Below are positions 1 to 11,678 of a stretch of DNA of 64,000 bases, piece after piece. The translations under genes and the position numbers were made by a program. Origin of the DNA: Nepenthes gracilis (lineage: Eukaryota > Streptophyta > Magnoliopsida > Caryophyllales > Nepenthaceae); assembly GCA_033239525.1 (NCBI GenBank), contig BSYO01000038.1:5583041-5647040 (forward strand), given 5' to 3'. How positions within the stretch are numbered: the stretch's first letter is position 1; the number at the start of each line of letters is the position of its first letter. The notes under the pieces were generated by a model that was not told the origin of the DNA, did no database searches, and worked only from the letters and a program-made list of their open reading frames with translations.

Positions 1-3000
1 CTAAATTGTAAGGCAAGACTTCTGCAGAGATTTCGGCAGAGTCTCCTTTGTAATTGGATGAAAATCTAAAAATACAACCTGTAAGATCAACCATCACAAG
101 CGCACAACTATCGATTATCCACAATTCTTCCTACAACTTGCATACACAGGATCACATGTGCCATCCATGGCATAAATATATAAAAGCGTTAGTTATACTA
201 ACAGTTCAATAACGAGATGTCGTCTAGGACCTATACAGTATATCCAAAATTTAGAGCGGAAGCTAAACTATTAACCTGTAAAAGTATAGTTTTTATTTTA
301 CCATCACATACATCATATGCATTCTATACAAAATCCACATGTGCATGAACATCCATAAATACAAGATCAGTATACAAAATCATATGATCAGTCAAGTCTT
401 TACGTCAACAAGCTCTCCCAAAATGGCTCCAAAATGCTTTAGGTCCTCAAAAGTCTTCAGAAATTTCTTTCGCTCACTCATTCTCATCGGGCACTAGCTC
501 TATTGTCTCATTTGGAGGGGAGAAAATAATAAAACAGTGAGTCGGGGCCCAGTAAGGTACATGCATATGAGCGGTAAAATAGTGATGCAGAACGGTCATA
601 TAATTATGCAGAAACAGAGCGGTTAAACAAAGTATGATCTAGGAAACAGAGAAAGCATACTTTGACGATATTAAACTTTGAAAATTAGAAATCAGTAGTC
701 GGTAAACGGTAATCAGTAAATGGTAATCGGTAAATAGAAAATGGTAATAATAGTCAGTATTCAATAATCGGTAAACGGTAAACAATAATCGATACTCGGT
801 AGACGGTAAACGGTAAACAGTAATCGATACTAGATAGACGGCAAACGGTACTCAATAATCGGTAATTGGTATGGTAAAGGTAACATAACATATCAGTAAC
901 AGACCCTGCCAGTATACCCTACTAGTTGAGGGGCGAATGATCGCGGATAGATTGTATTCACTCCACATAATTCAAGGCCTATGACTGTAACAGAGGTATC
1001 CCATCTCATGGAATCGGTGCGGTATACCACCCGAAGGTAGGCCGGTAACTATGCTTTCCTCTTAACCGTAACGCCCCAAGGAAGGACGGATCACATATAA
1101 CTCCATGGACAGAGTTATCCTCGATTACCACCGTAAAGTTCTAAGACATGCCAGAGAACCTATCCGGACTGTAGTCAGTCCTGGGTCCTAATAACAGTAT
1201 CATAAATAACCTCTTTATTGAAAACCCTATTTCACAATCAGAGTTTCATGATTTACTTTCAGTTAACCCCAGAACGTACGGTAACGGTCTAAAAACCCTT
1301 CAGTTTTACTTAAACAATGTGTGGAAATTTATTGGTATAAGTCTGTATAAATTTTTAAGAATAAATTATACCGGGAGCTTCATTTCAATGTCAATTAACT
1401 TTTATATAACATGAGCTATGGTTAAAAATCATCAAATCCCCTTTATTTTCGTACCTAGGGTTTTGCCAAAACTTTCGGACTCAAATCGATCATTAAACAT
1501 GTGCTTATTCATAAAATTAATGCCATAAATCTACACACATACATTAAATCGTGCAATTTAACCAAAATTCTTAATATTTTTGAGCTAGGGTTTCATCACA
1601 AACTTCTGGGACAAAATCGAACACAATTTACATGCTTATTCACAAAATCGAAGCCAAAACTTATAATAAACATGGATAAACACAAAATCTAACCAAACAA
1701 TCGAAGAAAATATGCTTCATTTACTTTAAACATGTATCAATATCATTTTAGAGTATTTTTATCAATTTTAAAGTGAGAGAAAATGGTAAAAACGAAAAAC
1801 AACGTCCGAAGTACACTTACTTAGCCCGATCTACCGTTATTTTTACCGGGAGTGGATTGGGACAAGTGATTTCCCCTTCTCCTCTTCGTGCTTACTATCG
1901 TACCTCAGCTTCCTCTTTCTCTAGAAGGAGCGGATTAACTTGAACAGCTTCCGAATACGAATTCCTTCGAAATTGGGCATGCCAAAACTTTCAAATTGAA
2001 CAATTAAATCTACACAAAAACATGTCACTTAATCGGCATTTAAACTTGGAAACACTACACAAAATGTTGTACGAAATTCTTAGGTGAACAGTACCCGCGA
2101 ACAGTACGCGTGAATAGTGCACAATACCCAATCGATTAGTTCACGAAATTTCGGACATCCAACAGGTAATTTATCAAACCCAAGGCATGGGTAACTATAA
2201 TCCCAAGTCAATTTATACATTTAACTCCAAATAGAAGCTCAAACGGTGTCTGGGCGTGGCCTAGGGCTTCACGAATGAATTTTCACCAAATTCCACAATT
2301 TCTGATACCCAATCGATAAATCAACTTTCCCAAGTCATGTATAATCATAATCTAATCCCGAATAAATCAAAAGCCCCAAAAATCGAAGCCCGAAACCACC
2401 GGGGCAAAGGGTTAGAGTTTCACGAACGAAATTTCACATAATTCCACCAAATCGGGTACCCAACCGATGAATTAACTTATGGGGGATATGGGTAACCATA
2501 TTCTAATCCTATTCATGCAAAAGACCCAAACATCTAAGGCCGAAATCCAACCGATCGTACATGAACAGTACACGCGCGTGGATGATGGTTTCGGATGCTC
2601 ATAACGGTACGTAAACAATGAATCGGATGATGATTTTCACATATATACATAATTAGACTATGGACATCACAATGATATACATAGGGTCGGGTATCAGGAT
2701 AAAATACCCGAAGGGAATCGGACAAAAATAACAGAAACGGAAGAAAAATGGTATAGATGTACTTGCCTCGACGTGCTCTACGATTTCCCTAACTAGCTCG
2801 AAGCCGAATTCGGACTCCACGACCTCGATCTCCTCCTTTCTCTCTCTTATTCGTCGCCCTCTCTCTCTAAAAGGGTTTGGTTGCATGGAAAAATAAAAAT
2901 CACGAAACAGGACAGAGCTTTAAAATGGCATGGCGCTCGAGTACCCGTCGAGCGCGGCCTTCCTGCCCAGGCCGGCTCAAGCTCATGGCGAGCACGCGGC

Positions 3001-3370
3001 AAGCGCAGGCGAATCCAGTTCCGTGCTCTTCATGGGCTTGAGCCCTTGGAGGGCGCGGGTGAGGCCCGCAGCAAGCCTACTTCACTTTTTTACCGTTCGG
3101 GACCCATTTTGACCATTCTAACACAATCTTTCTTATCTTTGGACCTTATTTTTTATTATATAATCTTAATAAGTCATGATTATCACAATTTAAAGCCCAA
3201 AATCTTGTCTGTAAATTAACATTTCACGGCTTACAATTTCGGTTCCTGATTTACCATTTTCAGTTCTTTGAGCTTTTCGATTCGATTCTTCCTGCATCTT
3301 TTGACCACAATTCACCTATTTTAACTTTATTATCTCCAAATTATCATATTCCAGAACTCGAATCGTCACA
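1..3370 (-). mobile_element. Long LTR (LTR0) of a Ty3/gypsy-type element, left end outside the window
   Basis: Non-coding DNA that matches, in reverse orientation, the solo LTR at 43368..45981. Shared landmarks are the GGTAATCGGTAAACGG-type repeats (about 690..880), the 'ACCCGAAGGTAGGCCGG' block near 1031..1047 and the polypyrimidine block around 510..545. It ends with CGTCACA at 3370, which on the minus strand is an LTR start (TGTGACGATTCGAG). A GC-rich stretch at 2925..3085 and a CT-rich stretch near 2830..2870 are typical of the U3/R part of the long LTRs in this window. At 3371 an old gypsy reverse transcriptase reading frame begins, so LTR0 appears to have inserted into it. Short ORFs in it are not genes. 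Confidence 0.7.
690..880. repeat. Degenerate short tandem repeat (GGTAATCGGTAAACGGTA type)
   Basis: About 190 bp of imperfect repetition of GGTAA(T/A)CGGTA units of roughly 7 to 21 bp. It is the reverse-complement counterpart of the 21-bp repeat at 45317..45400 in the related solo LTR, so it is an internal feature of this LTR family. Confidence 0.7.
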
Positions 3371-3747
3371 AGAACTTTACAGGATTCCAGTCAAGAAATG
3401 CATTCCATCACATCACCTATTGAGGTATGAAGTTTCTTTAGATTGGCAGGTTATTATAGTAGGTTCATAGAAAGATTTCCTTGCATTTCGACATTGTTGA
3501 CTAAGTTGACATAGAAAGATGCCAAGTTCAATTGGGCGGAGAAGTGTGAGGTGAGCTTTTAGAAATTGAAATGGATATTAACATCGTTCCTATTTTGACT
3601 ATTCTTGATGGGTCAGATGGGTAGAAAGAGTACTATGATATGTCACTAAGATGATTGGGCTACATACTTTTATGGCACAAAAAAGTGATAGCATATGGGT
3701 TTAGACAGCTCAAGGCTTATATGACCAAATATCTTGCACATGATATC
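3371..3747 (+). pseudogene. Gypsy-0 pol fragment 1: end of reverse transcriptase and start of RNase H
   Basis: Translating the plus strand gives the usual Ty3/gypsy reverse-transcriptase to RNase H bridge: SITSPIEV, then RLAGYYSRFIERF (family: LAGYYRRFIEGF), LTKLT, KFNWAEKCEVSF, then GFRQLKAYMTKYLAHDI (family: RQLKPHEKNYPTHDLEL). Several in-frame stops make it dead. The frame is cut exactly at HDI by the Gypsy-1 LTR and resumes at 13772 with KLVATIFALKN. It is the oldest layer of this part of the window. Confidence 0.85.
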
Positions 3748-5859
3748 TGTGACAAACCGACTTTCCTAACCAGAATTCGACAGAGTTTCGACAATAAAAC
3801 GGCCATTAAATTGATATAACTTGTACAAAACCCTGTACAGTATACAATATATAGCCACACATTTCAACACAGGATCCAAAAATGACCACAATAAAAATCT
3901 GGCACCGATATTATAACTCCGGGTATGTTGTTCGCTTAGATAAGATGCCACTAGGTTCCCCAAACAAACCATAAATACATGCAGAAACATATACATCTAT
4001 CAAGAATAGCCAAAACTACACTGTGTATACATCATCATCATATGCATACATCAATATTCAAATCCCTCAAAAATGATACAAAATTCTTCACCAAATACAA
4101 TTCCACGAAATTATGTCCAAAAAGGCTCTTCATCCAAATCTACTGCCTAGCTAACTCCTAAGCTCTACTCTACCTCATCGGGCATGAGAGCATACTAATC
4201 TAGAGAAAAGAAAGTAGTAAGGGTGAGTCAAATCCTCAATAAGTGCAGTAAAATCAAAGACAATAAACGATATACACAATATAAAGCGGAGAAAGAATAT
4301 AAAGCATGATGAACATGCGTAAGTATAAATCATGATCAGATGCACTTTCCGTAATACATTTATTCTCTCTAATTTACTTATCTTTCTTTAAATTCCAAAA
4401 CGTGTATGACTTCATTACTTTGCAGACCGGGGCGGTAGGCCTTACCCAGCTAACGATGTAAACAAATCGAGGAAAAGAATGTGTATGTCCTCACATATTC
4501 TACGGCGCTAATCACGAATCTTAATTTTAATGTTCCGTGGCGGACAATGCCCAATACCTAGGGCCAGATAACAGATAACGGATAATAGATACACCACTAG
4601 AGCATCTCCCATGGTCCAAGAGTAATTCCTCGATTTGTCGTAATAATATCCTAAGGCATGTTAGGGAATAATACCGTCTAAAATATAAATCTTTTGTCTA
4701 ATTCTATATATACTTATTCTTAAGGAAAAGTTCTACTAGAAATTTATACAGAAGTTCTCACTCTTTGGAGAATGGTTAATCAAACTTATCGGATTGTGAG
4801 TTCCCTTCAAAGACTTTACATAACTTTTTTTTAATTCTTGACACGGATACAGATTACTGATTTTCTTGTGAATTCACAACTTCACATGCTTTCAATTATA
4901 TGCATAAATCAACATAAATTATGGGACATATTAGAAATTCTTACCACCATAAGCCAAACGTAATTTTAGAGCTTTCGGATAATAAATCCCTTCACATTTA
5001 CATGCAACATAATATTCAAAACATATATAAGGTCGCATATATGATGTACATATTAAATATCACGATTCACGTCCACAATATTTTGAAATATAAAAAATTA
5101 ACATGTACAAATTATATGTGTATAAATACCAAATCTTCGGAGTACCCGCGTCCTTAAGGCTAGAGTTCCAAGATCTTAAATCCAAATTGTTCATAAATTT
5201 CATGGGAAACGGGCAAAATCGAAGGGGGCATGAGTTAGGGTTTTCGAGTGCGAGTTACCGAACAAAACTCACAAATCGGATATGAAATCGAAGTATAATC
5301 ATGCTCAAGTCGTGAGTATTACAAAATATGAACTTAATCGGGTATCAGAACGAGGATATTTGAAGACAACGGAATAAAAGTGTAAGAAAATGAGAGAAAA
5401 TTGTATAAGTACACTTGCCTCAACCCGATCTATAAGTTTTCTAACTATCTTAAGCTTGAAATCAGACTTAGAAACCTTGAATTCTTCCTTCTCTCTCTAC
5501 TTCTTTGAGCTCTCTCTCTCTCGTCTATGTGAAAATCCCGAAAAATGACCATTTGAAACCCTCACTGGGTATTTATATCGAGGGTTAGCGCACAGTTTCG
5601 GTACCTACTCGGGATCTCGAGCGCCCTGCAGGCACAGCCGTTCTGCTCCCAGCGCCTGCTTGGGCACTCAAGCGCCTGGCAGACGTGGCCGATTATGCTT
5701 TGGGCACTTACGGTGCCACCCGAGGCACTCGGCGAGTGCCCCTTGTCGATTTCTCCTATATTTCGGGGACCTAATTTTTTTATATGGATTAAACTTAATT
5801 TTGATTATATTAACTTAATTATATTCTAATTATTATGTTTTAAAATTCGAAACCTTACA
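3748..5859 (-). mobile_element. 3' LTR of Gypsy-1
   Basis: Starts TGTGACAAACCG and ends CCTTACA, the TG..CA form. It is homologous over its length to the LTR at 11679..13771 (shared start, the block GTATACAATATATAGCCACA, and shared end) and more distantly to 16072..18141. It is preceded by ATATC, while the partner LTR is followed by ATATT: a 5-bp target duplication with one mismatch. Length is 2112 bp. A TATAAAT box on the minus strand lies at 5571..5577, just before a CT-rich leader and beside a GC-rich segment at 5600..5750. Many small differences from its partner mean the insertion is not recent. Confidence 0.9.
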
Positions 5860-5880
5860 ATTCTCCCCTACTTAGAAAAT
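5860..5880 (-). other. Polypurine tract of Gypsy-1
   Basis: On the minus strand the bases directly before the 3' LTR read AAGTAGGGGAGAAT, the purine-rich primer for plus-strand synthesis. The equivalent sites AAGTGGGGGAGAGT at Gypsy-2 (18142..) and the counterpart at 50197 of Gypsy-3 align with it. Confidence 0.8.
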
Positions 5881-5885
5881 TTCGT

Positions 5886-8826
5886 TCTTGAAATTAACAA
5901 ATCCTAACACTTAAACGGGAAAACAAACCTTGAAATAAATGGGGATACTTGTTCTGAATCTCCTCTTTTCTCCCCCACATCGCATCCACATGGGAGTGAT
6001 TTTTCACAAAATGTTCACTAGCGGGATGGTATTCGAGCATAGGATTTGGTCTTTTTGATCTAAAATCTGAATTGGCTCCTCCGAATACAATAAATCTTCC
6101 TAGATAGCTAAGGGGTCATAATCGATGACGTTCCTTGGATCATGGACATACTCCTCAACATGGAGACATGAAAGACATTATGCACCTCGGCCAAACTCGG
6201 TGACAATGCCAAATGATACGCCACTTCTCCAACTTTCTCCAAGATTTCAAAGGGGCCAATAAATCGTAGTTTTAACTTTCCCTTGGCAACAAATTTTGAG
6301 ACTTCCTTCCACAATGACACCTTGAGGAAAACAAAATTTCCGTTCTTGAATCTAAGCTCGGATATCCTCCAATATCTGAATCGTCCACTTGGACTTACTG
6401 TTGGTTTGAGGGTGATATGCTATGCTGAATTTGAAGTTTGTCCCTAACTTCTGGTGCAAACTCTACCAGAACTTAGAGACAAAACGTGGATCATGATTGG
6501 ATACAATAGATGCTGGCACACCATGTAGTTTAACAATCTCATTGATGTATAACTGTGTCAGATGACCATGAGAATACGTTGTCCAAATGGCTAAGAAATG
6601 AGTCGATTTTGTTAGCCGATCCATAATGACCCAAATAACATCGTGATTCCTCAGGGTCCTAGGCAAGCGTAAAACAAAATCGCTTCTTCCTCTCTGCCTT
6701 CAGCTGCTGACAAATCAGATATTGGCTAACAACGGCAACAATCTCCCTTCGCATATTTCTCAACCAGAATATTTTCCTTAAATCCTAGCACGTCTTATTT
6801 ATTCCAGGGGTGGATCATGTACCTAGTTTTGTGAGCCCCCTTCATGATCTCCTCTTTTACATTCTTATTGTTAGGTGCACACAAACGATCCCAGAAGCAC
6901 AAGACTCCATCAGCACGAATACAAAAATCTCTTTAGGAGTCTCAGTCAAGGTCTCTAACAATATTCATCAGAAATGGATTGCTCGCCTACCCTTCCTTAA
7001 TCCTATAAAGGATATCGGGTTGCACCTGTAAGAAAGACAACATCATCCTGTTGCCTTTGACATAACGCTAGATATTACAAAATGTCAAGCAATCCAACAT
7101 CTCCATCTGCTTGATCTGCAGTCTCGCTACAAAATCGGTCTAACGGCTCAGGGCATCCGCGACCACTTTCACCTTTTCCGGCTAATAGTGGATCTCACAA
7201 TTATAGTCTTTAAGGAACTCGATGCACCTCTGCTACCTCATATTCATCTCTATTTGCAAGAACAGGTATTTGAGGCTCTTACGAACAGAATACATAAGAA
7301 ACTTCTCTCCAAACAAGTAGTGCCTCCAAATCTTCAATGCGAACACCACAGCGGCTAAATCTAAATCATTGGTCGGATAGTTCTTCTTATTAATCTTTAA
7401 TTTTCGAGATCCATATGTGACCACCTTCCCATTTTGCACAAGACACATCCGAGGCTAAACTTAGAGGCATCATGATACACCTCGAAACCATCCGAACCAT
7501 CAGGGATAGTCAAGATCGATGCTGAAGTCAAACGATCCTTCGGCTCTTGGAAGCTTCGGTCACACTCTTCGGTCAAATCAAAACTTGCTTCCTTCTTCAT
7601 CAAATGGGTAAGAGGAAAAGCAAATCAAGAGAAGTTTTCCACAAAACAGAGATAGTAACCAGCCATCCCCAAAAAGCTACAGACTTCCGTCACCTACATC
7701 GGTCAACTCCAACTAATCACTACTTCAACTTTCTTTAGGTTTATCATGACAGCTCCATCGAAAATGACATGCCCAAGAACATTACCTCATCGAGTCAAAA
7801 CTCGCACTTCTTTAACTTCGTGAACAACTGATGCTCCTGAAGGGTCTAAAGCACGATGCTCAAATACTCCTCATGCTTAATACAACTCTTCAAATAGATC
7901 AGGATGTCATCAATGAAGACCATGACAAACTTATTCAAATACGGTTGGAAGACCCGATTCATCAAATCCATAAATACGACCAGTGTATTAGTTAACCCAA
8001 ATGGCATAACAAGAAACTCATAATAGCCATATCTCGTCCGGAAAGCCATCTTTGCCACATCATCATGATTAATCCTAAGTTGATGATACCCAAACTGAAG
8101 AACGATCTTAGAAAAGTCGTAAATCCCTTATAATTGATCAAAGAGATTACCGATTCTCGACAATGGGTACTTGTTCTTGATCGTGATCTTATTATCTCAC
8201 GGTAGTCTACACACAACCTTAAGGTCCCATCCTTCTTCTTTACGCATAGGATTGAGGTACCCCATGGTGAAACACTAGGTCTAATGAAACATAAATCTAG
8301 AAGATCTTGCAATTGTTGCTTCAATTTCTTTAACTCAACAGGCAGCCATATGATAGGGGGTCCTCAAAATAGGTGTTGATCCTGGCATGAGATCAATCCC
8401 GAAGTTGATCTCCTGGTGTGGCAGTATGGCAAACAACTTATTAGGAAACACATCCTCAAACTTGTGCACAACTGGAATCTCCTTAGTCAATAGCTCACGA
8501 CTCACCGCCACATTTGCATAAGCCAAATAAGTTTCACATCCACTTCACAACAAATGACAGGCTTGCATAGTCGAAATAAAGCTAGACGACTCAACCCGTC
8601 AAATTCCTTGGATGTGAAAGGGCTCACACTCGGAAATTGCAAAGTCAACCCTCTTGTGAAAATAATTAATAGTAGCATGATTTTTTGACAACCAATCTAT
8701 ACCTAAAATAACGTCAAAATCTTGCATCTCCAAAAGAAACAAATCGATGACTAACGACAATCCATTCACCTCAACTAGACACCTAGGGTATAAAATATCA
8801 GTCACAACCGAAGATCCTGTGGGTGT
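5886..8826 (-). pseudogene. Gypsy-1 pol remnant: protease, RT, RNase H, integrase, chromodomain
   Basis: Reading leftwards on the minus strand the order is: aspartic protease (8805..8599, FDVILGIDWL), reverse transcriptase (8526..7846, with [25 protein letters not shown] and the catalytic block VFIDDILIY), RNase H (7603..7233, FEVYHDASKFSLGCVL), integrase core (6666..6463, VIWVIMDRLTKSTHFLAI and SNHDPRFVSKFW), the GPY/F segment (6320..6110, GPFEILEKVGEVAYHLAL, HNVFHVSMLR), and a decayed chromodomain (6107..5890, PVQILD-like EEPIQILDQKD and NTIPLVNIL). This is the order of Ty3/gypsy chromoviruses, probably the Tekay type given the 2-kb LTRs. Frameshifts and stops occur in every domain, and a stretch between the integrase core and GPY/F is missing compared with Gypsy-2. 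It cannot encode a working polyprotein. Confidence 0.9.
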
Positions 8827-8834
8827 CGAAATAA

Positions 8835-9577
8835 CTAACGAATAATCGAGAATAATAGGAGAAGATACAAGATGACAGATAAACTAAGGCGAAATGAAAG
8901 AATAAGTAGATTCAGAATCAAAAAATACATAAGTAGAAGCACCACAAATAGGAAGAATACCTTCCACAAGGTATCAAATGCCTTTGCTTCATCAACAAAA
9001 ACTACAAACACCTTTCCTGGAATAGCTGGCTTCAAGGCAAGGGCTTTCTTCTTGTAGGGACAATCTCTGATCTTGTGCCCAAACTGTCCACGATTGAAAC
9101 ATACACCCAACGTCTTGTAATAAGGCCTATCTCTGTGAGGCTTCCCGCAATGCTAACATAGGTCGACAGGAGCTTGCTTGGCTGGTGAAGAAGAGCTAAC
9201 CTTCTTCCCTTGATCCGCTTGCCTCAACCTCTTTGGCGGTCTCCTAGAACCTGGACTAGAGCTTAAACCGTCGCCACCTTTGCTAAGCATCTTCTTCTTG
9301 AAATACTCATCCTTCTCAAACTCTTTCTCATGGATCAAGGCACGATCTAGCATCTCTCCATAGGTGGACAGCTTAAGGGTCGCCAACTGCTTATGAATAT
9401 CATCCCATAAGCCTTGTAACAACATCCTTGCTTTCCTCTCCTCATCCTAAACCAAAAGCATATCGAGCTAACTCTGTAAACATTGCATCATACTTAGCCA
9501 CCATCCTAATTTCTTGATTTAGGCGGATAAACTCTTCCACCATCTACATTCAGAGGGCAGACGGAAAATACTTCTCC
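8835..9577 (-). pseudogene. Gypsy-1 gag, C-terminal part (capsid end and zinc knuckle)
   Basis: On the minus strand it continues the capsid from EKYFP (9577) through EEFIRLNQEIRMVAKYDA and the basic, serine-rich linker (9425..9153) to a zinc knuckle at about 9105..9064. The knuckle reads CFNRGQFGHKIRDC: the second cysteine of the CCHC set is arginine here, so the motif is damaged. The N-terminal half of gag lies beyond LINE-a at 11005..11344. The frame is broken by stops near 9448 and 9155. Confidence 0.85.
9563..9577. repeat. Target site duplication of LINE-a, left copy
   Basis: GGAAAATACTTCTCC, identical to 10990..11004. Both copies are gag sequence encoding the EKYFP motif on the minus strand. 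Confidence 0.95.
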
Positions 9578-10989
9578 TTTTTTTTTTTGGTAAGTAAGAA
9601 TTTTGGATTAATGGGAGAAAAAATTTATAGACTAAATATTTTAGCTCCAAGTATTGAACTTAGAGGTAAAACAAAAAGTGCTAGGGCATTCCCCGAGCAA
9701 CTGGTACATCAAAAGAAAAAAAAACATTCAGAAATCAACCACAAAAGCAGAAAATGGGAATGACATCATTTTCGCACTTGCAAGATCGGTGTAATCATCG
9801 CCTAATACATCGAAGACGACACTTCAAACCATCATGGATCCACATCAGTACAGGAGCGAAATCCACTGACCGGACAGCAAGTCACCATGGGAGAGCAAGC
9901 ATATCAGCCCAGGCCACAGCAAAAAGAACCACATTCCAGCAAACAGAACACAAGCACTACTTCATAGCCGAGGTAGAAATTGTGCATCCCAGTAGAAAAT
10001 GTCAAGAAACCGGGAGGCAAAAAGAGGCGTCTGCGGCTCTACCACCTCCCCATCACTATGTGACTCGCATCCAAGCTCGGGAGGAATTTCGGGAATGGAG
10101 CGGGAGGTTCATCTTCAGCAAATCCAACAACCACGATCCCTCATAAAGTTCAACAAGGCCGCTGAACCGACACCGATGAACCAGCCACGAGACGGCTCAT
10201 CGGGACGGTTTCGGCCCAGGACCTCGTGAGCCATCCGGCTCAATTCATGACCACACAAAGGCCCAACCCCATTTGGATGATGAAATGATGCTACATCGGC
10301 CAAGGCCGGCATCAACCACGAACATCTCTCACAGCGGCAAAAAAAAAAAAAAAAAAAAGGGACCGCCAAATAGAACACAAAGACCAGACCCATCTGCTAC
10401 CTATACAAGCTCAAAGAAACTCTCCGTGCAACAACCACATACAAAGACAGAAACCGGATCAGCAAGTTGCTACATGGCGCAGCTGATCAAGGCGTCATCA
10501 TTTTACTCCAAAATCCACAAAGCAGATCCATCTCGAGAGCCAAACGAAAAGCGGCGAGATTAAAGATCATCTTCAATGAAAAGGCTACGAGATAGTGTAA
10601 CGCATATCAGCATCACAGATGATCCACACCTTGTAAAATATCAAAGGCGACAACCGCGGATTCTCGAGGCGATAAACCAGCAAACCCCGACAAACATAAC
10701 CGGGAGCAGCATCACAACACCAGACCAAAAAGTAAAGAGCAAGTGGTACAACAATACTGCATCGATTCCAGCAGGACCGAGTGCCGGCTGCAATTGGCAA
10801 TTTCATCATTCTTTAGTAGCACACCACCTCATGACAGCAGGAATGCTAATGACAAATGCCGCGGCAACTCAGGCATGAAGCTGGCAGCAAGTTAAATCAG
10901 AACAACCAGCAGCAATTCCAAATCCAACCCTCCACATAGAAAATGCAAAAGAAACGCTCCGTGATGGCATCACCTGGCAAGAAAAACCA
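9578..10989 (-). mobile_element. LINE-a: truncated non-LTR retrotransposon inserted in Gypsy-1 gag
   Basis: The 1412-bp insert is bounded by a perfect 15-bp duplication. On the minus strand it ends with a poly(A) tail (the T run at 9578..9588) preceded by CTTACTTACC and TTCTCCCATTAATCCAAAAT, the same 3' end seen at 14540, 21640 and 54090. An internal A run (on the plus strand) lies at 10338..10358. Plus-strand ORFs of 60 to 130 residues and minus-strand ORFs inside it match no domain I recognise. I see no reverse-transcriptase motif, so this is probably a 5'-truncated copy with a long 3' untranslated part. The superfamily is inferred from the tail and target duplication, not from a coding domain. 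Confidence 0.8.
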
Positions 10990-11004
10990 GGAAAATACTT
11001 CTCC
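10990..11004. repeat. Target site duplication of LINE-a, right copy
   Basis: GGAAAATACTTCTCC, identical to 9563..9577. Confidence 0.95.
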
Positions 11005-11344
11005 ATGAACGTATACTCGAACATGGGCCAAGTAAACTCATGATCCGGCACCCCTATGGACCTTTTTTGCATCTCCCAGCAATGATGGGCTTATCTTTCC
11101 AATCGGTAAGAGGCGAACAATACCCGATCCTTCTTGGGGAAACGGATGATAACAAATACCTTCTTCAGCCTCTAGAACCATATGTCTGCTTTAATTAGAT
11201 TGGGCTCTCCTAGAAACTTAAGAACCCTTTCTTGGACGAATCAATCATATACAGAGGGTCTAGGATTTGCAGGAGTTGGGGTGGAGTAGGAATAGGCACT
11301 GGAGTAAGATTCCTCTGCCTCAAAATCTCAATGACATCGGCCAT
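11005..11344 (-). pseudogene. Gypsy-1 gag, N-terminal part
   Basis: The minus-strand ATG at 11344 opens MADVIEILRQRNLTPVPIP, the usual start of this gag family. It is followed, after frameshifts, by segments such as FLGEPNLIKADIW and the capsid block FTWPMFEYTFMEKYF (10950..11050 region; family: ITWEQFKEVFFEKYFP). The frame runs straight into the 15-bp duplicated target and would continue at 9577 if LINE-a were absent. About 320 bp of leader separate it from the primer binding site. Confidence 0.85.
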
Positions 11345-11665
11345 TCTGCCTAATGAATCCAGATACTCTACTTCTCAATCGTGAGGTTGGCCAGCTCCAC
11401 GCAAAGAACTCCTTGGTGGCATACTCAGCTATTCGATGACTATTTTGAAGCAAGAACGGTATGGGTTAGATTATAGATCGGACATTAACTAGAGCATAAC
11501 AATTCTATGCAATTAAACATGGCTAACGGTCTAAGTAGAATAACGAGAACAACTAAGACTACCCAAACTAGTTTAACCATCCTATGCCCACACCTACTTA
11601 TTTCATCTAACTTGTGCTATCCTAAGTTTTTGCATAAGGTTCAAATCAAGTTTAAGGCATCTCAT
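11345..11665 (-). other. Gypsy-1 untranslated leader
   Basis: Between primer binding site and gag start on the minus strand. No ORF or other signal seen. Confidence 0.6.
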
Positions 11666-11676
11666 CTTTGATACCA
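11666..11676 (-). other. Primer binding site of Gypsy-1 (initiator tRNA-Met)
   Basis: The minus strand reads TGGTATCAAAG two bases inside the 5' LTR. The plant initiator-Met site is TGGTATCAGAG, so there is one mismatch. Its place fixes the right LTR as the 5' LTR and the element as minus-strand. Confidence 0.9.
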
Positions 11677-11678
11677 AT

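Noticed and set aside
9754..10563. Plus-strand ORFs of 130 and 96 residues in LINE-a
   Set aside because: They are antisense to the element as set by its poly(A) tail, show no motif, and end in or cross the internal A run.
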